From JBKHBT01 sp046542255 (GTDB lineage: Bacteria > UBP14 > UBA6098 > JBKHBT01), in contig JBKHBT010000033.1 of the NCBI GenBank assembly GCA_046542255.1, positions 1 through 34,219 of the forward strand: a DNA stretch of 34,219 nucleotides, given 5' to 3'. The translations under genes and the position numbers were made by a program. The notes under the pieces are model-generated. The model saw only the letters and a program-made list of their open reading frames with translations, was not told the DNA's origin and searched no databases. Shown one piece after another: positions 8,061 through 15,927 of the stretch. Each line of letters starts with the position of its first letter. Within the stretch, counting starts at the first letter, position 1.

Positions 8061-8798
8061 ATGAAGGATTATTGTTATGAATTGTGCGTTATCTTCTCTC
8101 CTGAGATTGAGTCTGATAGGGAGAGACATTACAAACGCCTGCGCGACCTTCTTGATAGTGAAGGTGTCGAGCTAATTGCCGAAAAAGACTGGGGACTTAA
8201 AAAGTTCGCCTATCCTATCAAAAAGCACACTAGTGGTTATTACAGCTTCTTTTATTTCAAAGCTGCTAAAGAAACGCCACGCAAAATTTCCGAAGATTTC
8301 AAGATGCAGGAAGATGTCCTACGCCATCTTCTCATCAAAAGAACAATTGGCAAAGACATCAATCTGGATGATTTAACTCGCGAAGAGATGCTCAAGGTCG
8401 AGACTGACTATGATGCCGAAAGCATTCACGATTCCGGTTCAGAAGATAACCCAGAAGAAAAAGCAGTAGAAACAGGCGAAACAAATGAAGATGTAATTCA
8501 GGAAAACGAACCTTCTTATGAAACACCTAAAAAGCCGGAAGCGACTTCCACTGAAGTAGAAAAAGAAGATACTGATACCGCCGGGGCTGAAGATAGTGAT
8601 CAGAAGAAAGAAAAAGTAACCGAAGACGACGAAAATGAAGTGACTACTACTGAAGATGTTTCAAAAGACTCGCCTGAACAAGATGCTTCTGATGAACAAG
8701 TCACATCTGATGCAGAAAAGGCTTCTGATGAAGAAGCTTCCAAGGAAGATGTTTCTAAAGAAGAGAAACCAGAAGAAGAAGAAGAAGATAAAGAATAA
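8061..8798 (+). CDS. rpsF: Small ribosomal subunit protein bS6 with long acidic tail
   Basis: Residues 1-95 are a normal bS6 domain (YELCVIFSPEIE..., AEKDWGLKKFAYPIKKHTSG, GYYSFFYFKA, EDVLRHLLIKR), which binds the 30S platform as a heterodimer with S18. The protein then continues for about 150 residues of Glu/Asp/Ser/Thr/Lys-rich, low-complexity sequence ending EKPEEEEEDKE. bS6 is usually 95-135 residues, so at 245 this is nearly double. The tail keeps the reading frame and codon style of its neighbours and has no predicted fold. In E. coli the S6 C-terminus receives extra glutamates from RimK; here a tail is genetically encoded. The Shine-Dalgarno GAGAGG (8043-8048) is 12 bases from the ATG, somewhat far. 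First gene of rpsF-rpsR-rplI. Confidence 0.93.
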   Translation: MKDYCYELCVIFSPEIESDRERHYKRLRDLLDSEGVELIAEKDWGLKKFAYPIKKHTSGYYSFFYFKAAKETPRKISEDFKMQEDVLRHLLIKRTIGKDINLDDLTREEMLKVETDYDAESIHDSGSEDNPEEKAVETGETNEDVIQENEPSYETPKKPEATSTEVEKEDTDTAGAEDSDQKKEKVTEDDENEVTTTEDVSKDSPEQDASDEQVTSDAEKASDEEASKEDVSKEEKPEEEEEDKE

Positions 8799-8822
8799 AA
8801 ATCGATTTACAGGAGATGATAT

Positions 8823-9080
8823 ATGTCAGCTAGAAGAATGCAAAAGAAAAGGAAGCGTGATTTTGGCAGAGTCAAAGTTTGCCGCTTCTGCACAAATCCT
8901 GATCTCGAGATCGACTACAAAAATGTCGATCTACTCAGGAAATTCACCAATAAGCGAGGTAAGATAATTGCCAGAAGACTTTCTGGCCTTTGTTCGAAAC
9001 ACCAGCGCAAAGTTACACGAGCAATCAAAAGAGCACGTTATGTTGCTTTAATGCCCTATGTGGTATATATTTATAGATAA
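8823..9080 (+). CDS. rpsR: Small ribosomal subunit protein bS18
   Basis: This 85-residue protein of the 30S platform partners S6. The core reads CRFCTNPDLEIDYKNVDLLR, followed by GKIIARRLSGLCSKHQRKVTRAIKRARYVALMPYV, diagnostic for bS18. The metal-binding set C20-x2-C23...C57-x2-H60 is intact, so this is the zinc-containing (C+) form. The N-terminus is strongly basic. AGGAG lies a few bases before the ATG. It sits 24 bases after rpsF and 13 bases before rplI; no ssb gene is inserted between rpsF and rpsR, unlike many other bacteria. Confidence 0.97.
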   Translation: MSARRMQKKRKRDFGRVKVCRFCTNPDLEIDYKNVDLLRKFTNKRGKIIARRLSGLCSKHQRKVTRAIKRARYVALMPYVVYIYR

Positions 9081-9093
9081 TTAAGGAGCTGAA

Positions 9094-9537
9094 ATGAAAA
9101 TTATTCTACTCAAGGATGTCGAAAAACTCGGCCAGGCCGGAGATGTTGCAGATGTTTCATCCGGTTTTGCCAGAAATTTTCTTATTCCAAAGAATCTTGC
9201 AATGAAAGCTACACGCGGCTCGATGCGTCAAATTGAAAATATCAAAAACCAAAAAGCATCACATGAAGAGAAAAAGAGAACCAAATTCCAGAAACTTGCC
9301 GAGCAGCTATCAGGGCTTTCTGTCGATATACCTGTCGAAATTGGCGATGAAGACCAGATATTTGGAACAGTCAGTGAGACTATGATTGCCGATGCTGTCA
9401 AAGAAAAGGGATTTGAAATCGATAAGAAGAAAATTATACTCGAAGACCCGATTAAATCACTCGGTGTTTATAATGTGGCTTTGAAGCTTTTCGATGATAT
9501 CGAACCCAAGATCAGAGTTTGGGTTGTTCGAAAATAA
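9094..9537 (+). CDS. rplI: Large ribosomal subunit protein bL9
   Basis: The 147 residues match the normal bL9 length. The N-terminal RNA-binding domain reads MKIILLKDVEKLGQAGDVAD, followed by VSSGFARNFLIPKNLA, joined by the long charged helix (about 42-75) to the C-terminal domain that carries EDPIKSLGVYNVALKL. It binds 23S rRNA near the L1 stalk and helps keep the reading frame. AAGGAG precedes the ATG. It closes the ribosomal part of the operon; the DUF3307 gene begins 35 bases downstream without a visible terminator, so transcription probably continues. Confidence 0.97.
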   Translation: MKIILLKDVEKLGQAGDVADVSSGFARNFLIPKNLAMKATRGSMRQIENIKNQKASHEEKKRTKFQKLAEQLSGLSVDIPVEIGDEDQIFGTVSETMIADAVKEKGFEIDKKKIILEDPIKSLGVYNVALKLFDDIEPKIRVWVVRK

Positions 9538-9572
9538 ATAATTCATTATAATCAGCAGTATTGGGATGGAAA

Positions 9573-10247
9573 ATGAGCCTATTTTGGCGTTTACTTGCAG
9601 CACATTTTTTGATAGATTTCACTTTGCAAACAGGGTGGTTTCTTAGGAATAAAGATAAAGCATATGCAATTGCTTTGCATAGCTTCTTATTTGTTATTGC
9701 AGGTATCTTTTTTGTCTATCCCTTGCTTCTCGCAGATGCTACAATTGTAGTTACAGTTTTAGGCCTTGGCATTTGGCATTTCATTGTGGATTTCATTAAA
9801 AGCCAAATAGCAAGAGAAAAAGGCAGTGACCTTTATCTTTTTTTAGCAGATCAATTTATTCATATCTTCTCGATATGGATGATTAATCTGCTTTTATATT
9901 ATCATAAATTCCCACTTGAAAGCAAATATTATCCAAGCATTGCGATGGCTATTTTTGCAATATGGGGTGTGCCAATTTTGATTTTTCTAATCAAGAAGAA
10001 ATTTATAGAAAAACAGACTATCAAGCACAACTATGTTCATCGCGAAAAGGCAAATACATTATCTATGGTTGAAAGAGCTGGAATATACATTGCAATCGTA
10101 CTTGGAAATTGGTTCTTTTTGGGGCTGCTTTTGGCAATAATAATTAGAATCTATCTATTTACAAGCTCCAAAGAAAAGAAATTTCCAATCGCTAATTGGG
10201 GTTTGGCCGGTTTTCTTGCACTTGCAATCCGATTTGTAAGGGTATAA
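9573..10247 (+). CDS. DUF3307 integral membrane protein
   Basis: This protein of about 224 residues begins MSLFWRLLAAHFLIDFTLQT, the signature of the DUF3307 family (A-H-x-x-x-D-F-x-x-Q). It has an additional conserved-looking HFIVDFIKSQ and ADQFIHIFSI in later helices. About six hydrophobic segments are visible, and the paired His/Asp residues inside membrane helices suggest a buried polar site; no function is established. The open frame extends upstream to a TTG at 9561, but the ATG at 9573 with GGATGGA just ahead gives the family N-terminus. It lies directly before the DUF151 gene (one base between stop and next ATG), so the two are probably co-translated. Confidence 0.8.
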   Translation: MSLFWRLLAAHFLIDFTLQTGWFLRNKDKAYAIALHSFLFVIAGIFFVYPLLLADATIVVTVLGLGIWHFIVDFIKSQIAREKGSDLYLFLADQFIHIFSIWMINLLLYYHKFPLESKYYPSIAMAIFAIWGVPILIFLIKKKFIEKQTIKHNYVHREKANTLSMVERAGIYIAIVLGNWFFLGLLLAIIIRIYLFTSSKEKKFPIANWGLAGFLALAIRFVRV

Positions 10248-10248
10248 A

Positions 10249-10713
10249 ATGGAAAAAGCATATCTCAAAAACATTGCTTTAGATGTAAAATATCAATCAC
10301 TGGTTATAATGATTGGTATCGAGGAGCAGGAGAAATACTTACCCATCTGGATTGGCAATCCCGAAGCATTTGCAATAGCTTTGGGGAAAAGCAAAGTTAA
10401 AACACAAAGGCCAATGACACATGACCTGCTGGTTTCAGTGATCGATGGACTTGGTGGCAAAATCGAAAAAGTGATTCTTACAGGCCTTAAGAATGATACC
10501 TATTTTGCTTTTATTCATATCAAACAAGATGAGCAACTTGTAGTTATTGATGCCAGGCCGTCTGATTCTATTGCCCTTGCTTTAAAAGTGGATGCACCAA
10601 TTTATATTTCGGAAGAAATCGAGATGATCGATCCCCAGATCGATACGGAAAAACATGAAAAGATATCAAACCAGTTGAAAATAATAAAGCCAGAAGATCT
10701 TTTATCAATGTAA
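10249..10713 (+). CDS. DUF151 / bifunctional nuclease family protein
   Basis: This 154-residue protein has the DUF151 (BFN) fold pattern: a start rich in beta strands (YLKNIALDVKYQSLVIMIGI), LPIWIGNPEAFAIAL, RPMTHDLL, and the conserved VVIDARPSDSIALALKVDAP. Plant homologues were reported to have RNase and DNase activity; in bacteria the role is not settled, so nuclease is a family label only. The C-terminal 30 residues are charged and helical. Length is typical. It starts one base after the DUF3307 stop and is followed, 12 bases later, by the carbonic-anhydrase-like gene. No signal peptide, so cytoplasmic. Confidence 0.88.
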   Translation: MEKAYLKNIALDVKYQSLVIMIGIEEQEKYLPIWIGNPEAFAIALGKSKVKTQRPMTHDLLVSVIDGLGGKIEKVILTGLKNDTYFAFIHIKQDEQLVVIDARPSDSIALALKVDAPIYISEEIEMIDPQIDTEKHEKISNQLKIIKPEDLLSM

Positions 10714-10725
10714 TTAGGAGGCTAT

Positions 10726-11229
10726 GTGATACTTGAATTCAATGGAAAAAAGCCCAAAATAGACTCGGATGTTTTTTTAGCTCCCAATGTTACTATAATT
10801 GGAGATGTAACTATAGAATCTGGATGCAGTGTTTGGCCAGGCGCTGTTCTAAGAGGAGACATCAATTCCATTACAATTGGTAAAAACACCAATATTCAAG
10901 ATTGCACTGTCATCCATGTCGATAAGGATAATCCTACAGTGATAGGAGAAAATGTCACCATTGGCCATTCAACTGTTGTCCATGCATGTAAAATCGAAAA
11001 CAATTCTCTCATTGGCATGGGTGCTACAATTCTCGATAGAGCGATTATCGGGAAAGAAGCGATAGTTGGCGCAAATTCTTTGATAACGCAAAACAAAAAG
11101 GTCGCAGAAAGGACTCTTTGGGGGGGCGTTCCTGGCAAAAAGCTAAGAAATGTAACTTCAAAAGAGGCTGAAAAATTACTCGAATCGGCTAATCATTATG
11201 CATCTTTGGCGCAGGAGTATATGAAATGA
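10726..11229 (+). CDS. Gamma-carbonic-anhydrase-like hexapeptide-repeat protein
   Basis: This 167-residue left-handed beta-helix protein has hexapeptide repeats from about residue 20 to 140. The metal ligands of the gamma class are present: H64 (CTVIH), H81 (IGH) and H86 (VVHAC). The conserved R43-G-D45 and Q58 (NIQD) are also present, so a zinc or iron site and trimer formation are expected. Many members of this YrdA/CaiE-like group have weak or no carbonic anhydrase activity, so the reaction is unproven. The start is GTG at 10726, supported by AGGAGG (10716-10721). The final helix carries AEKLLESANHYASLAQEYMK. The stop overlaps the next gene by ATGA, showing coupling to the binding-protein gene. 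Confidence 0.9.
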   Translation: MILEFNGKKPKIDSDVFLAPNVTIIGDVTIESGCSVWPGAVLRGDINSITIGKNTNIQDCTVIHVDKDNPTVIGENVTIGHSTVVHACKIENNSLIGMGATILDRAIIGKEAIVGANSLITQNKKVAERTLWGGVPGKKLRNVTSKEAEKLLESANHYASLAQEYMK

Positions 11230-13016
11230 AGTTTAGATGTTTATTGATCGTTGTATTTATCCTATTTGTATCGATTCAGTTGTTTGCAGAGGATGCAACT
11301 TTAGAGGCCCGAATTAGTTCTGCTATGGAAATGTATAAAAACGGCGATTATGAAACATCTGAAAATATCCTGAGTTCGATGCGTTCATCGGCGAGATCAA
11401 CCGAATACTACTCCAATGTAGTTTATCTTCAAGCTCTATCGGCTTACAAAGGTGGCAAATACCAGAAAGCATCCGAGCTATTTCTGGATTTCCAATCATA
11501 TTTTCCAAACCATCCTTTAGAGCATCGCGCACATATTTTTCGGGGCAATTGTTTATTTAAGCTTGGCGATATCTTTCAGGCATCAAAGAGTTACCTGAAA
11601 GCCTTTCAAGCACCGAGTAAACAGGAATATAAGGTAGCTAAACAGTCCCTGGAAAACCTCATGAAAGGCCATCTTAGTCTTTCGGAATTGAAATCACTGG
11701 CAGCACAAGCGCTCATTAAACATCAAATCTATATTAGCACATTTTATCTGGAGAGATTAAGAGATGCCGGCCAATATGCCCTTGCAATTAGAGAGAGCGA
11801 ATCTCTGATTCAGAATTTCCCCGGACATCCTGAAATATCAGAAATCCAGATAATAAATAAAAGCCTTCGGGACAAGCTTTCAGGTTCTATAACCATTGGC
11901 GTAGTCCTGCCCAAATCTGGTGACTTCGGTGAATATGGCCAAAATGTTCTCAACGGTATCAAACTTGCCATAAATGAACTAAACAGAAAACGTAGCTCTG
12001 ATATAACACTTCAAATACATGATTCCAAAGGCGATCCATTAAATTGCGTACAGGAAGCAGAGAAAATTATTAATTCCCATTCACCACTTTGCATTATAGG
12101 CCCACTGCTTTCGGAAGAAGCCGTGGCACTCGGGACTCTTGGGGGCGCAAATAACCTACCAATTATAACACCAACGGCTACTCAGAGCGGCCTTGCCAGC
12201 ATAAGCTCCTACTTTTTCCAGATTGCAACATCACCCAAAAATGCAACGAGGGCATTGATGCTTCACTCTATTACCGAAAATTATGATTCTTCATTTGCGA
12301 TTTTATGCCCGAATGATAATCTCGGAAGGATGCTGGCTGAAACCGCTTATGGTGTTTTGGATGCAAGAGGAATGGAAATAATAGCTGTCGAATACTATGA
12401 ACCCGGGCAGGTAGATTTTTCCGATGTATTCGGCCTTATCAAGGAACCCATACTTGAAGAGATGGATAATTATGTAACACGAGCTGAGGATACCGATTCA
12501 ATTTTCTATGATGAAGATGGAGTATTGCGCGATAGAAGCGAATGGGAAGTCTATTTCGATGCGCTATTTATTCCCGGATATATAGATGAACTGGTTAATC
12601 TGCTCCCGCAAATACCTTTTAATTATATCAATACGCGAGTACTTGGCACCAATGAATGGATTGTCGATGAACTCGATACCGATGACCTCAGAGAGTATGC
12701 CGATGGTGCTCAATTTGTGCCAGATCAGTTTTTTATTGATAAAGACCTTCCAAAATGGGAAGATTTCGCTAAACAATATCGATCAGAGTATGGCGAAGAA
12801 CCTGATAGGCTTGCAGCCCTGGGATATGATACTGCTACTTTGATTTGTGATGCTATAGAAAATAAAAACCTTACGCCAGATATGCTCAAGGATTATTTCA
12901 AAAAGATAGAGACTTTTGAAGGCGTAGCTGGCAAAATATCATTTGACAGCAATGGTGAAAACACAAAACCTCGAATTTATGAATTCGATTACGGCGATTT
13001 GATTAAGATAAAATAA
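11226..13016 (+). CDS. TPR plus periplasmic-binding-fold protein, LpoA-like or ABC substrate-binding
   Basis: The protein has 596 residues. A signal peptide (1-21, ending QLFA) is followed by helical TPR-like repeats (about 25-215; e.g. AMEMYKNGDYETSENILSSM, NCLFKLGDIFQASKSYLKAF). A type I periplasmic-binding domain follows (from about 221: ITIGVVLPKSGDFGEYGQNV, then CIIGPLLSEEAVALGTLGG). This order, TPR then Peripla_BP_6, is that of LpoA, the outer-membrane activator of penicillin-binding protein 1A, and of some branched-chain amino acid receptor homologues. No permease or ATPase genes are adjacent, which favours an LpoA-like envelope role over solute import. There is no lipobox cysteine, unlike LpoA itself. 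Start overlaps the upstream stop (ATGA). An insertion rich in Asp/Glu near residues 412-440 is atypical. Confidence 0.8.
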   Translation: MKFRCLLIVVFILFVSIQLFAEDATLEARISSAMEMYKNGDYETSENILSSMRSSARSTEYYSNVVYLQALSAYKGGKYQKASELFLDFQSYFPNHPLEHRAHIFRGNCLFKLGDIFQASKSYLKAFQAPSKQEYKVAKQSLENLMKGHLSLSELKSLAAQALIKHQIYISTFYLERLRDAGQYALAIRESESLIQNFPGHPEISEIQIINKSLRDKLSGSITIGVVLPKSGDFGEYGQNVLNGIKLAINELNRKRSSDITLQIHDSKGDPLNCVQEAEKIINSHSPLCIIGPLLSEEAVALGTLGGANNLPIITPTATQSGLASISSYFFQIATSPKNATRALMLHSITENYDSSFAILCPNDNLGRMLAETAYGVLDARGMEIIAVEYYEPGQVDFSDVFGLIKEPILEEMDNYVTRAEDTDSIFYDEDGVLRDRSEWEVYFDALFIPGYIDELVNLLPQIPFNYINTRVLGTNEWIVDELDTDDLREYADGAQFVPDQFFIDKDLPKWEDFAKQYRSEYGEEPDRLAALGYDTATLICDAIENKNLTPDMLKDYFKKIETFEGVAGKISFDSNGENTKPRIYEFDYGDLIKIK

Positions 13017-13021
13017 GATAT

Positions 13022-13050
13022 TTGACAAACTGGAACTAACTTTGTAATAT
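13022..13050 (+). promoter_or_regulatory. Candidate promoter before the MutL cluster
   Basis: A perfect TTGACA (13022-13027) is followed after 17 bases by TAATAT (13045-13050). It sits in the 45-base gap between the binding-protein gene and the first small gene of the next cluster. Transcription would begin near 13057, inside or after the AGGAA Shine-Dalgarno site of the 13062 gene, leaving almost no leader. That conflict lowers confidence; the cluster may simply be read from the upstream operon. Confidence 0.25.
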
Positions 13051-13061
13051 TAGGAATTGTT

Positions 13062-13256
13062 ATGGGAAAAAAGAAAGACATACAAGTTGTAATAGATGGT
13101 AAAGAATATTGGATGAGCTATGGTGAACTGGCTCAATCCAATAGTATTCTTTTGGAAGCTCTTATTGCTGAGCTTTCTAAACAAGGAGTTATAGATCCTA
13201 AGGAGCTTGGAAAATCGATACAGAAGATAAGGGAAAGCAGACTGAAAAAGAATTGA
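13062..13256 (+). CDS. Small hypothetical protein, first gene of the MutL cluster
   Basis: I do not recognise this 64-residue protein. It begins MGKKKDIQVVIDGKEYWMSY, with one beta strand pair, followed by two amphipathic helices (SILLEALIAELSKQG, LGKSIQKIRESRLKKN). It has no signal or membrane segment, so it is probably a small cytoplasmic adaptor. AGGAA (13052-13056) lies five bases before the ATG. Its stop overlaps the TTG start of the next gene (TTGA, 13253-13256), and both read in the direction of the MutL-type gene, so it is likely part of the same unit. Confidence 0.65.
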   Translation: MGKKKDIQVVIDGKEYWMSYGELAQSNSILLEALIAELSKQGVIDPKELGKSIQKIRESRLKKN

Positions 13257-13654
13257 AAGAATCATATATTTGGACATATCATCCAGCAGCAGAAAATCTG
13301 CTAAGGACCACTCTGGCAATTATCGTGATAATAGTATCTGCGCTGGTTAGTGCATATTACATGGAGCATGTATTTTTTGGATTCCTGGCGCTTTTTGTGC
13401 TTTTTATTGGCCTGGGTTCATATTTCTTCCCGACCAAATATGGAGTGAATGAAAAGGGAGTTGTTAAAGAGATCGTTGGCCAAAAATGGGGAAAACCATG
13501 GAAATATTTTAGAAGAAAGGCTTTTTTTGATGACGGCGTTCTTCTATCGCCTCTTGCAAAAGATTCTGTTTTAGATAAATTTCGAGGTTGGTTTTTACCT
13601 ACCAAAAATAAAGAAGTAAGAGATTTTATTAGAGAGATGATGAATAATGAGTAA
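13253..13654 (+). CDS. Small two-helix membrane protein of the MutL cluster
   Basis: The protein has 133 residues and a TTG start coupled to the previous stop by TTGA. Two membrane helices are clear (about 18-36 and 40-58), followed by a soluble cytoplasmic part (60-133). That part has strands reading YGVNEKGVVKEIVGQKWGKP then WKYFRRKAFFDDGVLLSP. This resembles the bacterial PH-like pattern in small membrane proteins, but only faintly. The end FIREMMNNE overlaps the next gene by eight bases. No family name can be given. The absence of an ATG alternative near the N-terminus supports the TTG start. Confidence 0.65.
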   Translation: MKESYIWTYHPAAENLLRTTLAIIVIIVSALVSAYYMEHVFFGFLALFVLFIGLGSYFFPTKYGVNEKGVVKEIVGQKWGKPWKYFRRKAFFDDGVLLSPLAKDSVLDKFRGWFLPTKNKEVRDFIREMMNNE

Positions 13655-14060
13655 ACCTGATATTCCACAAGAGACCTTTTTCAAAGTCGATTGGGATGCT
13701 GAATTAGAAGAAGATGTTACAGAAAAAGAAAAGAAGCTAATAAGCAAAGTGGCAAAGAGAGTTGTTGAGCTTGATATGGTGGCACCTGCTATTATGTTCC
13801 TCTACCCAATGAAGCCACTTAATTTTATCTCTTCGCAATTGCTTCTATTTCTTGAACCATTTACGGCACATGTTCTTGGTTTCGACCAGATGATAACTTT
13901 TAGGCGCGCTCTTTCCAAAAGAGCAACCGTTGGAATATTGATTGATGAGATAGAAAGAATAGATGCTGAAGAGCGGCCCCCAAAGAAACCATTATTAAGA
14001 AAACTTACAAAAGATATAAAAGATTCGGTAATAAATAGATTTAAAAAAAAGAATAAATAG
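13647..14060 (+). CDS. Hypothetical protein directly upstream of the MutL-type gene
   Basis: The 137 residues are of unknown family. The N-terminal 30 residues are acidic (WDAELEEDVTEKEKK). They are followed by a moderately hydrophobic centre (VAPAIMFLYPMKPLNFISSQ then LLLFLEPFTAHVLGFDQ) and a basic C-terminus (RKLTKDIKDSVINRFKKKNK). The centre could be a membrane-associated helical pair rather than true transmembrane helices. The stop lies 14 bases before the MutL-type ATG, and the start overlaps the preceding gene. Conserved-looking tracts such as SKRATVGILIDEIERIDAEE suggest a folded domain. It is probably a partner of the ATPase, by position only. Confidence 0.65.
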   Translation: MSKPDIPQETFFKVDWDAELEEDVTEKEKKLISKVAKRVVELDMVAPAIMFLYPMKPLNFISSQLLLFLEPFTAHVLGFDQMITFRRALSKRATVGILIDEIERIDAEERPPKKPLLRKLTKDIKDSVINRFKKKNK

Positions 14061-14074
14061 AAAAGGTAGTATTT

Positions 14075-15916
14075 ATGCCAAAAAAACCTGAAGAAATTGA
14101 AGTCATTTTAGCAACGGATTGTGGTTCTACTACAACCAAAGCTATCCTTATCGAAAAGCAAGGCGATACTTATCGTCTTATGGTTCGAGGTGAGGCTCCT
14201 ACAACAGTCGAAGCCCCTTTCGAAGACGTTACCGCTGGAGTTTTAAATGCCATCGAAGAGATCGAAGAGCTTTCCGGCCGCACATTAATCGATAAAAATC
14301 GTCGGATTATCAGGCCCGCCAAAGGCAAAACCGGAACAGATATTTACATTTCTACTTCGTCTGCTGGCGGTGGTTTGCAGATGATGGTGGCCGGGGTGGT
14401 CCGTGAGATGTCTGCCGAAAGTGCAGAACGCGCAGCTCTCGGAGCTGGCGCAATCGTTATGGATGCTATTGCGATTAATGATAAAAGACTGCCTCACCAG
14501 CAAATAGAACGAATCAGGAAACTTAGGCCGGATATGATTTTGCAATCTGGTGGTATCGATGGCGGAACGGTATCGCATATTCTCGAAATGACAGAGATTA
14601 TTCATGCCGCTAATCCAAGGCCAAGACTGGGTATTTCTTATAAACTACCAGTAATTTTTGCTGGAAATAAAGATGCACGCGAAAAAGTAAAAGAGACACT
14701 CGGCGATCAGGTCGACCTTTCTATTGTCGATAACTTAAGGCCTCAACTTGAAAGGGAAAATCTACTGCCCGCCAGAGAAAAAATTCATGACCTATTCCTG
14801 GAGCATGTTATGGCACAAGCGCCAGGCTATAAGAAGCTTATGAGCTGGACCGATGCAGATATTATGCCGACACCCGGCGCAGTCGGCAATATCATGAAAA
14901 CTATCGCCGACCTTGAAAAAATTCAGGTCGTGGGCGTAGATATTGGTGGTGCTACAACTGATGTTTTCAGTGTATTTAATGAAGAGCTCGATATAGATAA
15001 AATTACAGCTACATTTAATAGGACAGTGTCGGCAAATTTGGGAATGAGCTATTCTATATCTAATGTTTTCTCCGAAACTGGATTGAAAAATGTCATGCGC
15101 TGGATTCCATTTGATCTCGATGAGCGTGGCCTTCGCAATCAAGTCAAGAATAAGATGATTAGGCCTACGACTATTCCACAACATATCAAAACACTCATTT
15201 TCGAGCAGGCAATTGCCCGTGAAGCTCTTCGGCTTGCTTTCGAACATCACAAAACCTTTGCAACAAAATTAAAGGGTGTTCAGAAAAAGCGCGATATCGG
15301 CGAAGCATTTGACCAGGACCTTTCCGATACATTGGTTAATATGCTCGAGCTTAATATGATTATCGGCTCTGGTGGTGTTTTATCTCATGCGCCAAGGCGA
15401 AATCAGTCGGCTCTTATGATGATCGATGCATTCCAACCCGAAGGAATAACAAGATTAACAGTGGACTCGATCTTCATGATGCCACAGCTAGGCGTACTTG
15501 CCTCACTACATCAGAGAGCTGCCTTGGATGTATTCCATAAGGACTGCCTGATTTATCTGGGTACCAGCGTTGTACCCTCTGGCCTATCCAAAGAAGGCAA
15601 AGATATAATGGAATATGAAATCGAATTTCCAGATGGAAAAGTCGAAAAAGGTAAACTAAAATTTGGAGATATGAAATTATTTGAACTTCCAGTCGATGAA
15701 AAAGCAAAAGCCGTATTAAAACCTAATCGCAAATTCGACCTCGGCCTTGGAAAAGGAAAAACAGTCGAAACAGAGCTTTCTGGTGGAGTGGTCGGTATTA
15801 TTCTCGATGGTCGTGGTAGGCCTCTTAATATTACTGAAGATAAAAATGAAAGAATAAGAAAATTAAAGGCCTGGTTCAAAGAACTCAAGGTTTATCCAGA
15901 AGAAGCTATATCATAA
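14075..15916 (+). CDS. MutL/GlmL-type ASKHA ATPase without adjacent mutase
   Basis: This 613-residue protein belongs to the MutL (glutamate mutase L) family of actin/Hsp70-fold ATPases. Phosphate loop 1 is ILATDCGSTTTKAI (11-24) and the second loop is VVGVDIGGATTDVFS (about 285-299). Also visible are STSSAGGGLQMMVAGVVRE, LQSGGIDGGTVSHI and a late IIGSGGVLSHAPRR. Family members are best known as putative reactivators or assembly factors of B12-dependent glutamate mutase. Here no glmS, glmE or other B12 enzyme is nearby; the gene is embedded among membrane-protein genes instead. Length is normal, with a C-terminal beta-rich extension (about 490-580). AAAAGGT precedes the ATG. I infer a role as the energy or assembly ATPase of the neighbouring membrane complex. 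Confidence 0.9.
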   Translation: MPKKPEEIEVILATDCGSTTTKAILIEKQGDTYRLMVRGEAPTTVEAPFEDVTAGVLNAIEEIEELSGRTLIDKNRRIIRPAKGKTGTDIYISTSSAGGGLQMMVAGVVREMSAESAERAALGAGAIVMDAIAINDKRLPHQQIERIRKLRPDMILQSGGIDGGTVSHILEMTEIIHAANPRPRLGISYKLPVIFAGNKDAREKVKETLGDQVDLSIVDNLRPQLERENLLPAREKIHDLFLEHVMAQAPGYKKLMSWTDADIMPTPGAVGNIMKTIADLEKIQVVGVDIGGATTDVFSVFNEELDIDKITATFNRTVSANLGMSYSISNVFSETGLKNVMRWIPFDLDERGLRNQVKNKMIRPTTIPQHIKTLIFEQAIAREALRLAFEHHKTFATKLKGVQKKRDIGEAFDQDLSDTLVNMLELNMIIGSGGVLSHAPRRNQSALMMIDAFQPEGITRLTVDSIFMMPQLGVLASLHQRAALDVFHKDCLIYLGTSVVPSGLSKEGKDIMEYEIEFPDGKVEKGKLKFGDMKLFELPVDEKAKAVLKPNRKFDLGLGKGKTVETELSGGVVGIILDGRGRPLNITEDKNERIRKLKAWFKELKVYPEEAIS

Positions 15917-15927
15917 GGGAGTGAATT

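Noticed and set aside
8050..8061. Three-codon reading frame (ATG TCT CAA TAA) overlapping the rpsF start as a leader peptide
   Set aside because: The Shine-Dalgarno sequence is only one base from its ATG, which is too close, and such a short frame is expected by chance.
12421..12540. An insertion or frameshift in the binding-fold protein (acidic segment around residues 412-440)
   Set aside because: The reading frame stays open and the fold continues after it; an acidic loop insertion explains it.
14792..15250. A 152-residue minus-strand open frame inside the MutL-type gene
   Set aside because: It is fully covered by a strong family match on the plus strand and shows no domain of its own.
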